DNA of 8,672 nt from an uncultured Prevotellaceae bacterium (GTDB lineage: Bacteria; Bacteroidota; Bacteroidia; Bacteroidales; Muribaculaceae). A model generated the notes under the pieces. It was not told where the DNA came from and did not search any database. It saw only the letters and a program-made list of their open reading frames with translations. The stretch lies in contig USOC01000031.1 of assembly GCA_900556245.1 (NCBI GenBank), positions 1 through 8,672 on the forward strand, given 5' to 3'. The translations under genes were made by a program, and so were the position numbers. Below are positions 1 to 7,050 of this stretch, piece after piece. Position 1 is the stretch's first letter; every line of letters starts with the position of its first letter.

Positions 1-1277
1 GGGCCTGTTGCGATGGCAGGGTCGATTTTTAGTTTCTCAAGCGTCATCGGTACCAGTGTTCCGAAAATGGAAGCGAACATCACCACGGCAAACAAGCTGA
101 TGGATACGGAATAAGTGACCGTAGCCGTCGCGCCGAACCGGATAAAGTTGTAAGTATATACCAATAACGAAATAATAGTGGCATTGATTAAAGCCACCAC
201 TGCTTCCTTCGTGATTTGCTTGAAAGTGTCTTTGGCGTCCAGTGAACTGTTAGCCAATCCCTGCACGATGATGGCCGAAGATTGTGTACCGACATTTCCC
301 CCCGTACCGCCGATGAGCGGGATATACAATGCCATCTCGGGATGAGCCGCGAAAGTAGAGTCGAAATTGCCTAATATCATGGAGTTCCCGATTCCGCCAA
401 TCATACCGATAAGCAGCCACGGAAGACGTGCCGTTGTCTGTTTGAGCACGTTGTCATCGGTTTCTACGTCCTGTGAAAGACCGGAAGCCAACTGGTAGTC
501 GCGTTCGGTCTGTTCGCGCGCTTCGTCCATGACGTCGTCGAAAGTGATTCGTCCGACAAGCCGTCCGATAGAGTCGACGACGGGCATGACTGCCAAGTCG
601 TATTTTTCGAATGCGAGCACGACGTCGTCGAGCGGTTCGTCGGCTTTCACCGAGAACGGGTCGGGTTCCATGACGTGTTTTATCTTTGAAGCCGACGGGT
701 TGGTGATGAGCGTTTTCAGAGGAAGAATGCCTTTGAGCTTGCGGTCGTCGTCGATGACATAGACGTAGAAAATTTCGTCCATGTCTTCTGCCTGTTCGCG
801 CATGCGCTTGACGCATTCGGGCATGCTCCAGTTTTCGTTGACGACAATCATTTCCGTACCCATCAAACTGCCGGCCGTGTCTTCCGGATACTTCATCAGG
901 TCGATGATGGAGCCGGCTTGCTCGACGTCGTCGACGTGGGCGAGCACTTCTTCCTGGTCTTCTTTGTCGAGTTCCTGTATGAGGTCGACGGCATCGTCGG
1001 TGTCCATTTCGTTGAGGAGTTCGGCGATGTCGCGGTTGGGCATGTCTTCCAGCAGGCGGTGGCGGTCGTCTTCGTCAAGCTCCATCAGCGTGTCGGCGGC
1101 GATGTCGCTGTCGAGCCGGGACACGACGTAGTCGGCGTCTTCCTCGTCGAGTTCGTTGAGGAGCTCGGCGATGTCGGCCGGGTGGAGGTCTTTCAGGGCC
1201 TCCAGCAGCTTTTGCTCTTCGTTGTTTTTGATGTATCCGACGAGTTCGTTCAGAAATTCTTCGGTAAATTCTTTCAT
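1..1277 (-). CDS. mgtE: Mg2+ transporter/channel MgtE, C-terminus cut by window edge
   Basis: Inner-membrane Mg2+ channel gated by cytosolic Mg2+. The first 425 residues are present. Residues ~20-130 form the acidic, helical MgtE N domain (repeated DIAELLNE and runs of Asp/Glu). Residues ~132-195 and ~200-255 form a CBS pair (EDTAGSLM opens the first; FDDVMDEA closes the second). Membrane helices start near residue 284 (RLPWLLIGMIGG). The conserved GGTGGNVGTQSS lies at 323-334, and the DPA motif, whose Asp419 should match the pore Asp of Thermus MgtE, is at 419-421. The family is usually about 450 residues, so roughly 25 are missing beyond position 1. The ATG at 1277-1275 overlaps the ksgA stop in an ATGA arrangement, so it is probably translated by coupling from the ksgA transcript. 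No M-box-like leader is possible at this junction, which fits control by the protein's own Mg2+ sensing. Family assignment is very secure. Confidence 0.96.
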   Translation of the reverse strand, partial: MKEFTEEFLNELVGYIKNNEEQKLLEALKDLHPADIAELLNELDEEDADYVVSRLDSDIAADTLMELDEDDRHRLLEDMPNRDIAELLNEMDTDDAVDLIQELDKEDQEEVLAHVDDVEQAGSIIDLMKYPEDTAGSLMGTEMIVVNENWSMPECVKRMREQAEDMDEIFYVYVIDDDRKLKGILPLKTLITNPSASKIKHVMEPDPFSVKADEPLDDVVLAFEKYDLAVMPVVDSIGRLVGRITFDDVMDEAREQTERDYQLASGLSQDVETDDNVLKQTTARLPWLLIGMIGGIGNSMILGNFDSTFAAHPEMALYIPLIGGTGGNVGTQSSAIIVQGLANSSLDAKDTFKQITKEAVVALINATIISLLVYTYNFIRFGATATVTYSVSISLFAVVMFASIFGTLVPMTLEKLKIDPAIATG

Positions 1278-2050
1278 GCCTTTTCTGTTTTAAGAAGGTT
1301 GGTCAGTCGGACAAATTCCGCTACCGAGAGTTGCTCCGGGCGCTTGTTGAAAATTTCGTCAGTCAGGATTTCCGGATTCCGGGCGAATGAGCGCAGGGAA
1401 TTGCGGAGGGTCTTTCGGCGCTGTCCGAATGAGGTTTTCACGATGGTCTTGAAGAGGCGTTCGTCGCATCCGAGGTCGCTGACGTTGTTGCGGCGGAGAC
1501 GGATGACGCCAGACTTTACCTTCGGCGGCGGATTGAACACATTTTCGTCAACTGTGAAAAGATATTCGATGTCGTACCACGCCTGAAGCAGGACCGACAA
1601 TATTCCGTAGACCTTCGAGCCGGGAGCGGCGGCAATGCGTTCCGCCACTTCCTTCTGGAGCATACCGCTGCAGCACGTCACTTGGTCGCGGTAGTCGAGA
1701 ATCTTGAAGAATATCTGTGATGAAATGTTGTAGGGGTAGTTGCCGATGACGCAGAACGGGCCGTTGTAGAGGCTGCTTAGGTCAAGTTTCAGAAAGTCTT
1801 CGCCGATGATTCGTCCCTCGAGAGCCGGGAAGTTCCGTTGCAGGTAGTCTACCGATTCGGAGTCGAGTTCCACCACAGTCAGGTCGTGACCTTTTTCGAG
1901 CAGGAATTGCGACAGGACTCCCATTCCGGGACCTATCTCAAGGGTCGGGACACCCTGATAGCCGTTGAGGGTGTCGGCAATGCGTTCTGCGACCGAGAGG
2001 TCGGTCAGGAAGTGCTGTCCAAGCGATTTTTTGGGTTTTACTTTCTGCAT
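1274..2050 (-). CDS. rsmA: 16S rRNA (adenine1518/1519-N6)-dimethyltransferase KsgA/RsmA
   Basis: Dimethylates two adjacent adenines in the 3'-terminal hairpin of 16S rRNA using S-adenosylmethionine; it also serves as a late 30S assembly checkpoint. The 258-residue length is normal. The N-terminal signature KKSLGQHFL is at 7-15, SAM-binding motif I (EIGPGMGVL) at 38-46, the acidic residue that contacts the SAM ribose (VVELD) at 59-63, and the catalytic motif IV NYPY at 104-107. The conserved VFNPPPKVKSGVIRL is at 171-185 and FGQRRKTLRNSL at 208-219 in the small C-terminal domain. No key residue is missing. The ATG at 2050 places the KKSLGQHFL signature at the usual distance from the N-terminus. 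It is the first gene of a minus-strand pair with mgtE, whose start overlaps its stop. A candidate -7 box lies 56 bases upstream (2106-2113). Confidence 0.98.
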   Translation of the reverse strand: MQKVKPKKSLGQHFLTDLSVAERIADTLNGYQGVPTLEIGPGMGVLSQFLLEKGHDLTVVELDSESVDYLQRNFPALEGRIIGEDFLKLDLSSLYNGPFCVIGNYPYNISSQIFFKILDYRDQVTCCSGMLQKEVAERIAAAPGSKVYGILSVLLQAWYDIEYLFTVDENVFNPPPKVKSGVIRLRRNNVSDLGCDERLFKTIVKTSFGQRRKTLRNSLRSFARNPEILTDEIFNKRPEQLSVAEFVRLTNLLKTEKA

Positions 2051-2105
2051 ACGGCGTTTGTTGTGATTTGTTGGTCGATGGCCGACAATTATCCTATTAT
2101 ATATA

Positions 2106-2113
2106 CAAAATTA
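2106..2113 (-). promoter_or_regulatory. Candidate -7 box for ksgA-mgtE
   Basis: On the minus strand this reads TAATTTTG, an exact match to the Bacteroidota -7 consensus TAnnTTTG, 56 bases upstream of the ksgA ATG. I see no good TTG/TTTG -33 element at the usual ~19-21 base spacing, so the call rests on the -7 box and its position. The same 8-mer occurs in front of pckA. Confidence 0.45.
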
Positions 2114-2474
2114 CAAAATTTTGCGCAATGCGCCGGCTTTTATACGATTTTTTGCAAATGCAAAAGACAACTTGAAAATGCCACGCATTGACATGACTTT
2201 CTTCGTAGATTGACGCTGATTTTTATGTTTGAACATTCAAGAAAAATTCGGCTTTGTGGAAAAACAGTCATATGGTTGAAGTGGAAAAATGCGGATGTCA
2301 TGAAAAATCAGGTTGTATCTGACATTTTATTGGCAAAGTGCTTCATGCGGCTATGTGGATATGGGCTGTCGGACAGATGCGTATCTACTGATTTCAAAGC
2401 GATTTTAAATACAGTGGCCGTGTCGTCGTGCGAAAAAATGGAGCGAGTTCTTTTTTCCCTTGTTCGCTTTTGAT

Positions 2475-2482
2475 TACCTTTG
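2475..2482 (+). promoter_or_regulatory. Candidate -7 box for the flippase-like operon
   Basis: TACCTTTG followed by C matches the Bacteroidota -7 consensus exactly. It lies 53 bases before the ATG at 2536. The -33 region is T-rich (2451-2456) without a clean TTTG. The leader between them is A-rich, as is usual for translation initiation in this phylum. Confidence 0.55.
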
Positions 2483-2535
2483 CATAATAATTTGGCATAA
2501 AGCCGGAAAAGGACAAATTTTTAGAGAAAATTCGG

Positions 2536-3585
2536 ATGGACAAGGTTAGAATCAAGAAATATTTCGGGTATCTGTGTAAGATTGGCATACCTTTGGCGGT
2601 GGGTGCCGGGTTGTTTTACTGGCTCTACGACAATGTCGATATGGCGGAGATGAAGAAGATTCTGCGCTACGACGTGAATTATTTCTGGATTGGGCTGATG
2701 CTTGTCGTCAGCACGTTCAGCCATGTGTTCCGCGCTTTCCGCTGGCGTCTTCAGCTCCGTGCGTTGGGCGTCGATGCCCCGTTGGGAGCGCTGGTTGTCT
2801 CGATATTCGGGACATACGCTGTCAATCTCGTGTTTCCGAGACTCGGAGAGGTGTGGCGGTGCGGCTATGTGGCGCGCCGGCAGAATGCTCCGTTCACGAA
2901 GGTTGTGGGGTCGATGATGGCCGACCGTCTCTCAGATTCGGTCACGGTCATTGCGCTGACGCTGGTGACGATGCTGATAGCCGGTTCCGCGTTTGATCAG
3001 TTTTTCGCGACTTTCCCTCAGGTGGAGGCCGGCCTTCGCGCAACGGTCTCTTCTCCTGCTGTCTGGATTGGGATTGCCGTTGCCGTGGCGGCGGTCGTGA
3101 TGCTGTTCAAACTTGGTCGTCGCAACCGCATTATCCGTCGTATCAATGAAATGGTTGCGGGGCTTTGGCAGGGGTTCTACGGGATTACGAAGATGCGGGG
3201 AAAAGGGAAGTTCCTGTTTTTCACGCTGATGATATGGGGGTGTTATTTCATGCAGCTCTATGTCTGCTTTTTTGCGTTTGACTTTACGAAGGATTTGGGC
3301 ATTGTCTGTGCGCTGGTCTGCTTTGTGCTGAGCAGTATCAGTATGGGCATACCCACCAATGGTGGGCTTGGCGCATGGCATATTGCTGTCATTTTCGGTC
3401 TTTCGCTCTACGGAGTCGGGACGTTTTCCTTTGAAGCTCCCGACGCAAGGGCTTCCGCTTTCGCAATGCTCGTATGGGGGTCGCAGACGTTGCTGCTCAT
3501 TGCTTTGGGCATCTATACGTATATTTATATTTTGCTTGACAAAAATTCCAAGCGTGAACCGCTGACTCGGAAAGAGACTAAATAA
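2536..3585 (+). CDS. LPG-synthase-TM / flippase-like (UPF0104 family) membrane protein
   Basis: A 349-residue polytopic inner-membrane protein with about eight or nine hydrophobic segments (roughly 12-31, 48-66, 83-103, 133-155, 173-192, 227-247, 253-270, 279-296 and 307-334). It matches the family related to the membrane half of MprF (PF03706). The family's conserved blocks are visible: NLVFPRLGEVWRCGYVARR at 97-115, GSMMADRLSD at 125-134 and PTNGGLGAWH at 273-282. It lacks the soluble aminoacyl-transferase domain of true MprF, so it should not be called a lysyl-PG synthase. Relatives are proposed to move lipids or lipid-linked substrates across the membrane, but the substrate here is unknown. 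It is first in a two-gene operon: the next ATG follows after 8 bases. The start at 2536 gives a short basic N-terminus before the first helix and fits the -7 box at 2475. Confidence 0.88.
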   Translation: MDKVRIKKYFGYLCKIGIPLAVGAGLFYWLYDNVDMAEMKKILRYDVNYFWIGLMLVVSTFSHVFRAFRWRLQLRALGVDAPLGALVVSIFGTYAVNLVFPRLGEVWRCGYVARRQNAPFTKVVGSMMADRLSDSVTVIALTLVTMLIAGSAFDQFFATFPQVEAGLRATVSSPAVWIGIAVAVAAVVMLFKLGRRNRIIRRINEMVAGLWQGFYGITKMRGKGKFLFFTLMIWGCYFMQLYVCFFAFDFTKDLGIVCALVCFVLSSISMGIPTNGGLGAWHIAVIFGLSLYGVGTFSFEAPDARASAFAMLVWGSQTLLLIALGIYTYIYILLDKNSKREPLTRKETK

Positions 3586-3593
3586 TTGAGGAT

Positions 3594-4172
3594 ATGGCAT
3601 TGAATTTTGACGATTATTTCGAGGATGTGCCTGAGGGCGCGGGTAAAGGTTCTGAGAGCCAAGCTCCTCGCGAAGAAGCGAAGGCGGTTCGGCCTGCCAG
3701 GGAATATGATGACGACTATATCGAGCCGGGCACGCGCCGGCGCAAACGCCGCTATTTCAAGTATGGCCTGATTGCCGCATCGGTTGTTGCGGTTGTCGTG
3801 GCTGTCTATCTGCTGTTTTTTTCCAAGCGGGCGAGCGGCGGGATGGTGAAGGGCTATCTGCTTTCGATAGAGAGGCAGGAGGGCGTGTTTGATTCCTATG
3901 AATGCTCGCTGGTGATGGATTGCCCCGATGAAGAAAAATGGGCGGAGTCTATGCTGTTCCGCTTCTCAACTACGAGTCAGAGTGCAGGCTATCGCCTGCG
4001 TCAGGCAATGCTCGGCGACAGTCTTGTCGTTGTCCGCTACGACCGTTACCGTTTTGCAATGCCGTGGCGCGGAGCTACGGCAGTGATTGCGGACAGTGTC
4101 GACTTTGTTCCCCGTACGCCGCTTTCGCGGTCGGTCCGTCAGGTGAAGGCCGACAAGAAGGAGAGGGGCTGA
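3594..4172 (+). CDS. Single-pass membrane protein, function unknown
   Basis: A 192-residue protein with an acidic, probably disordered N-terminus (1-45), a basic cluster (TRRRKRRYFK, 47-56), one transmembrane helix (about 57-77) and an extracytoplasmic domain of about 115 residues. The basic cluster before the helix predicts a cytoplasmic N-terminus. The C-terminal domain has KGYLLSIERQEGVFDSYEC (86-104) and RYDRYRFAMPWRGATAVI (148-165). From memory this resembles a small Bacteroidales membrane-protein family with a KGxL...GxxF.(S/T)YE start and a PWRG end, often mislabelled 6-phosphogluconate dehydrogenase; I cannot verify this here. AGGA lies a few bases before the ATG, and the 8-base gap after the flippase-like gene indicates co-transcription, so the two products may act together at the membrane. 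A terminator follows at 4191. Confidence 0.8.
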   Translation: MALNFDDYFEDVPEGAGKGSESQAPREEAKAVRPAREYDDDYIEPGTRRRKRRYFKYGLIAASVVAVVVAVYLLFFSKRASGGMVKGYLLSIERQEGVFDSYECSLVMDCPDEEKWAESMLFRFSTTSQSAGYRLRQAMLGDSLVVVRYDRYRFAMPWRGATAVIADSVDFVPRTPLSRSVRQVKADKKERG

Positions 4173-4190
4173 GCCGGTATAGGATTGCTT

Positions 4191-4232
4191 AAAAAAGTCG
4201 GAGTCGCATTTGCTTTGCGGTTCCGGCTTTTT
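4191..4232 (+). terminator. Rho-independent terminator of the flippase-like operon
   Basis: The stem GTCGGA (4197-4202) pairs with TCCGGC (4222-4227) through one G-U pair. An inner stem CGCA/TGCG (4205-4208 with 4216-4219) extends it around a 7-base loop. Six A's precede the hairpin and five T's follow it. It lies 24 bases after the stop of the 192-residue gene. The flanking A and T tracts would also allow termination in the other direction. Confidence 0.75.
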
Positions 4233-4366
4233 CCATTTTGTTGGAGTCGATATGGAAAATTGTTTGAGAAAAATAATATGATTTGTAGAAAAAACTGCTA
4301 AAATAATTTGAATAATATAAAAATGTTTCATAAATTGCCAACGTATTACCACCAAAAACACTGCTT
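4233..4366. other. AT-rich intergenic stretch before the small ORF remnant
   Basis: This is the start of a clearly AT-rich patch between the operon terminator and position 4367. I see no gene. Two near-matches to the -7 consensus (around 4277-4285 and 4304-4310) have the wrong internal spacing, so I do not call a promoter, although the accessory genes downstream need one. Confidence 0.5.
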
Positions 4367-4539
4367 ATGAAAAATAATTTAGAGAAATATCGGTGGAAAG
4401 TTTTGAACAGGGAACAGGCAGATGCATTTTGTCTGATGAGGCAGATGCGAATTATGAGGCAGCTCGGTATTTTATGAAACATGAGGGACTGCAAGGTTGG
4501 CCGGAAAATTCTAATTACAGAGTTGATAACTTTTTCTAA
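4367..4539 (+). pseudogene. Possible small gene split by a 23-base insertion
   Basis: From the ATG at 4367 one frame encodes 36 residues (starting MKNNLEKYRWKVLNREQADA) before a TGA. A second frame, open from 4376, gives a protein-like tail (DEADANYEAARYFMKHEGLQ, then GWPENSNYRVDNFF) ending in TAA at 4539, 11 bases before the lipoprotein ATG. The switch falls at two copies of AGGCAGATGC (4416-4425 and 4439-4448) offset by 23 bases. Removing one 23-base unit joins the two frames into one uninterrupted 49-residue ORF. I infer a small gene broken by insertion between, or mis-repair at, short direct repeats. I recognise no family. Alternatives are a short real ORF in the second frame starting at the GTG at 4393, or non-coding sequence. 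Confidence 0.35.
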
Positions 4540-4550
4540 AATATTTCATT

Positions 4551-5090
4551 ATGAAACGAAAATTATGGATAATTCCCATAATGCTTATCTTGGGAATATG
4601 TTTGACGAATTGTGATTATTGGTTGTGTCTTATGGTTTCCAATGAAGCGGAAGAGGAACTGTATTTTAGTACTTCTCCTTTAGTCTCCGCTTATCCGGAT
4701 ACGACTTTCAAATATTCTTACATAAAAAGTGCTTATAAGGTGGACGGAATGAGTGATAATATGCAGCCAGGAGGGGCAGTGATTGACTCTTATTGGAGTT
4801 ATCGTCATTGGGATGATGTCTTCGATGATTTAGGGGTTGACCGGTTGATGGTATTTGTCTGGCGAGGATACCAGAAGGATAAGTCCGAACTTGGTGAAAA
4901 AAAATTGCAGATTTTGGCACGGTACGATTTAAGTGCGCAGATTTTGGAAACGAGTTCGGGGTTGATATATCCGCCTTCTCCACAACTGCTAGATGCCGGG
5001 ATGAAAGTGACGCTGATTCCGGAGGAGGAAAGCGACAGGTATCCGGGTTTCCTGGAAGCGTACGCGCCCGGTAGAGCGGCGGAAGAATAG
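4551..5090 (+). CDS. Putative lipoprotein, function unknown
   Basis: A 179-residue protein with a classical type II signal peptide: basic MKRK, a hydrophobic core (about 5-18) and lipobox LTNC with the acylated Cys at 21. Asp22 follows it, but retention rules from E. coli do not hold in Bacteroidota, so inner- or outer-membrane placement is open. The mature part has WDDVFDDLGVDRLMVFVW (87-104) and LQILARYDLSAQIL (119-132) followed by LIYPP. That order (W-[DE]-D-x-F, a hydrophobic strand, then RYDL and YP) recalls a widespread but uncharacterised Bacteroides lipoprotein-like family, from memory. The gene is AT-rich compared with its neighbours, is preceded by a probable gene remnant, and is convergent with pckA, which suggests an accessory insertion. 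The leader before the ATG is A/T-rich without a Shine-Dalgarno site. Confidence 0.75.
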   Translation: MKRKLWIIPIMLILGICLTNCDYWLCLMVSNEAEEELYFSTSPLVSAYPDTTFKYSYIKSAYKVDGMSDNMQPGGAVIDSYWSYRHWDDVFDDLGVDRLMVFVWRGYQKDKSELGEKKLQILARYDLSAQILETSSGLIYPPSPQLLDAGMKVTLIPEEESDRYPGFLEAYAPGRAAEE

Positions 5091-5152
5091 ATGGGTCCGT
5101 GTTCAGAGGGTTGCTCTCTTATGTGTCATAGGGTTCTCCGGCGTATTTGTGC

Positions 5153-5186
5153 AAAAAAAGAGCCATCCCGAAAGGATGGCTCTTTT
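5153..5186 (-). terminator. Bidirectional terminator between the lipoprotein gene and pckA
   Basis: A perfect 13-base-pair stem, AAAAGAGCCATCC (5156-5168) and GGATGGCTCTTTT (5174-5186), closes a CGAAA loop. On the minus strand it ends in seven T's (A's at 5153-5159) and sits 32 bases beyond the pckA stop. On the plus strand it ends in TTTT, 65 bases beyond the lipoprotein stop, so it can serve both convergent genes. Confidence 0.9.
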
Positions 5187-5218
5187 GGTATGTTGTAAGT
5201 TCGCCGGAAGGCGAGAGA

Positions 5219-6823
5219 TTACAATTTCGGTCCGGCAGCTACGAGAGCCTTTCCGGCTTCGTTACCTTCAAACTTAGCGAAGTTCTTGATGAAGCGAGCT
5301 GCGAGGTCTTTAGCTTTCTCTTCCCAAGTAGCGGCGTCAGCGTAAGTGTCGCGCGGGTCGAGGATTTTCGGATCTACGCCCGGCAGTTCAGTCGGAACGA
5401 CGAAGTCGAAGTGAGGGATAACCTTAGTCGGAGCTTTGTCGATAGAACCGTCAAGGATAGCGTCGATGATACCGCGAGTGTCGCGGATGGAGATACGCTT
5501 GCCTGTACCGTTCCAGCCGGTGTTGACCAAGTAAGCCTTGGCGCCAACTTTTTCCATTCTCTTCACGAGTTCCTCAGCGTATTTTGTCGGGTGAAGCGTC
5601 AGGAACGCAGCACCGAAACAAGCGGAGAAAGTTGGAGTCGGCTCAGTGATGCCGCGCTCGGTACCGGCCAATTTAGCGGTAAATCCGGAGAGGAAGTAGT
5701 ATTTTGTCTGCTCAGCGTTGAGGATGGAAACCGGAGGAAGAACTCCGAAAGCGTCAGCGGAGAGGAAGATCACCTGATGAGCGTGCGGGCCTTTGGAAAC
5801 AGGCTTCACGATGTTCTGGATGTGGTTGATCGGGTAGGAAACGCGGGTGTTCTCAGTCACGCTCTTGTCAGCGAAGTCGATTTTGCCGTTAGCGTCCACA
5901 GTGACGTTTTCAAGAAGAGCGTCGCGCTTGATAGCGTTGTAGATGTCCGGCTCGCTTTCCTTGTCGAGGTTGATGACCTTTGCGTAGCAGCCGCCTTCGT
6001 AGTTGAACACGCCTTCGTCGTCCCATCCGTGTTCGTCGTCGCCGATGAGGAGACGTTTCGGGTCGGTGGAAAGAGTAGTCTTGCCTGTACCGGAGAGACC
6101 GAAGAAGATAGCTGAGTCGGTACCTTCCATGTTGGTGTTTGCAGAGCAGTGCATGGAAGCGATGCCCTTCAACGGGTTGAAGTAGTTCATCATAGAGAAC
6201 ATACCCTTCTTCATTTCACCACCGTACCAAGTGTTGATGATGACTTGCTCTTTAGTCGTGAGGTTGAACACGGCGGCAGTCTCAGAGTTGAGGCCGAGTT
6301 CCTTATAGTTTTCAACTTTAGCCTTTGAAGCGTTGTAGACGATGAAGTCCGGTTCGAAAGTCTTCAATTCTTCCTCAGTCGGGCGGATGAACATGTTAGT
6401 CACGAAGTGAGCTTGCCAAGCCACTTCCATGATGAAGCGCACTTTCAGGCAAGTTGCAGGGTTCGCGCCGCAGTAGCCGTCGACAACGTAAAGCTTCTTG
6501 TTGGACAATTCCTTGGTTGCGATGTCTTTCAAAACGTTCCAAGTCTCTGTGGTTACAGGCTTGTTGTCGTTCTTATATTCGTCGGAAGTCCACCATACAG
6601 TGTTCTCGCTAGTAGCGTCCTTTACGAGGAACTTGTCTTTAGGAGAACGTCCGGTGTAGATACCGGTCATTACGTTTACTGCGCCGAGTTCAGTCACCTG
6701 GCCAACTTCGTAGCCTTCCAACCCCGGTTTGGTCTCTTCCTTGAACAGTTCGTCGTATGACGGATTGTGCAAGATTTCTACGGTTCCTTCGATTCCGTAT
6801 TTCTTCAAATCAAGTGTACTCAT
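5219..6823 (-). CDS. pckA: Phosphoenolpyruvate carboxykinase (ATP)
   Basis: Catalyses oxaloacetate + ATP = PEP + CO2 + ADP in the cytoplasm. In many fermentative Bacteroidales it is thought to run towards oxaloacetate on the route to succinate and propionate. The 534-residue length is normal. Substrate-binding TGRSPKDKF is at 57-65, the metal-site segment [10 protein letters not shown] at 200-209, the conserved HCSANTN at 225-231, Walker [10 protein letters not shown] at 242-250, the kinase-2/PEPCK metal loop [15 protein letters not shown] at 260-274, NTRVSYP at 325-331 and the adenine-site region [13 protein letters not shown] at 434-446. No key residue is missing. The frame stays open to an ATG at 7009, but I chose the ATG at 6823 ([10 protein letters not shown]): it gives the family's usual N-terminus, and a promoter box lies between the two. 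A strong terminator follows at 5153-5186. Confidence 0.98.
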   Translation of the reverse strand: MSTLDLKKYGIEGTVEILHNPSYDELFKEETKPGLEGYEVGQVTELGAVNVMTGIYTGRSPKDKFLVKDATSENTVWWTSDEYKNDNKPVTTETWNVLKDIATKELSNKKLYVVDGYCGANPATCLKVRFIMEVAWQAHFVTNMFIRPTEEELKTFEPDFIVYNASKAKVENYKELGLNSETAAVFNLTTKEQVIINTWYGGEMKKGMFSMMNYFNPLKGIASMHCSANTNMEGTDSAIFFGLSGTGKTTLSTDPKRLLIGDDEHGWDDEGVFNYEGGCYAKVINLDKESEPDIYNAIKRDALLENVTVDANGKIDFADKSVTENTRVSYPINHIQNIVKPVSKGPHAHQVIFLSADAFGVLPPVSILNAEQTKYYFLSGFTAKLAGTERGITEPTPTFSACFGAAFLTLHPTKYAEELVKRMEKVGAKAYLVNTGWNGTGKRISIRDTRGIIDAILDGSIDKAPTKVIPHFDFVVPTELPGVDPKILDPRDTYADAATWEEKAKDLAARFIKNFAKFEGNEAGKALVAAGPKL

Positions 6824-6879
6824 TGTTGTTTGATTTATAATAGTGAATATTCGTTGTTTAACTCTCCTAAAAATCGATG

Positions 6880-6909
6880 CAAAATTACTATATTTTTTTG
6901 ATAGCGCAA
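6880..6909 (-). promoter_or_regulatory. Candidate promoter of pckA
   Basis: On the minus strand the -7 box reads TAATTTTG (6880-6887), an exact TAnnTTTG match. A TTG (6907-6909) lies 19 bases upstream, at the spacing expected for the Bacteroidota -33 element. The box is 56 bases from the pckA ATG. It is inside the open frame that would extend pckA upstream, which argues against that extension. Confidence 0.6.
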
Positions 6910-7050
6910 TATCATTAGAGAAATATTTCCGCATTATGCCATCATAAAGCATCGAAATTTGTGATTGTTTAGCTGTCATGCCGTTACTTGGCATCTCCGC
7001 TTTTACCATATAACAGAATTGGCGGAGGAAAGTTCAAGCCAGGAGCAGGT

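Larger units (their letters stand above)
2051..2535. other. Divergent intergenic region, 485 bases
   Basis: This gap separates ksgA (minus) from the flippase-like gene (plus). It holds candidate -7 boxes for both genes (2106-2113 and 2475-2482). A third exact TAnnTTTG match (TATGTTTG, 2224-2231, plus strand) has no -33 partner. An 87-codon open frame at 2210-2473 has no recognisable domain, no leader signal and unremarkable composition, so I do not call it a gene. Smaller patterns are a repeated GTGGAAAAA at 2256-2264 and 2281-2289 and an inverted pair ATGTCA/TGACAT at 2295-2300 and 2320-2325. I see no tRNA or known riboswitch. Confidence 0.6.

Noticed and set aside
918..1586. 222-codon plus-strand open frame across mgtE and ksgA
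   Set aside because: Antisense to two secure genes; its valine-rich, low-complexity translation mirrors the Asp/Glu-rich codons of MgtE and has no domain.
2256..2289. GTGGAAAAA repeat pair as a CRISPR or iteron array
   Set aside because: Only two short copies in AT-rich DNA, with no third unit at the same spacing.
2210..2473. 87-codon plus-strand open frame upstream of the flippase-like gene
   Set aside because: No domain, no leader signal, non-protein-like composition, and it ends at the promoter box of the next gene.
2932..3600. 222-codon minus-strand open frame opposite the flippase-like gene
   Set aside because: Antisense to a gene with clear membrane segments and conserved motifs; its translation is Arg/His/Gln-rich as expected for a shadow frame.
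4367..4539. Programmed ribosomal frameshift joining the two small frames
   Set aside because: No standard heptameric slippery site at the junction; the direct-repeat insertion explains the frame change more simply.
5147..6115. 322-codon plus-strand open frame antisense to pckA
   Set aside because: Complement of a highly conserved enzyme with biased codons; no start signal, and it begins inside the terminator region.
6824..7009. N-terminal extension of pckA to the ATG at 7009
   Set aside because: Family members start at the [14 protein letters not shown] N-terminus, and the candidate promoter lies inside the extension.
6995..7027. CTCCGC/GCGGAG inverted repeat as an asparaginase terminator
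   Set aside because: Only 6 pairs with a 21-base loop, and no T-tract on either side.
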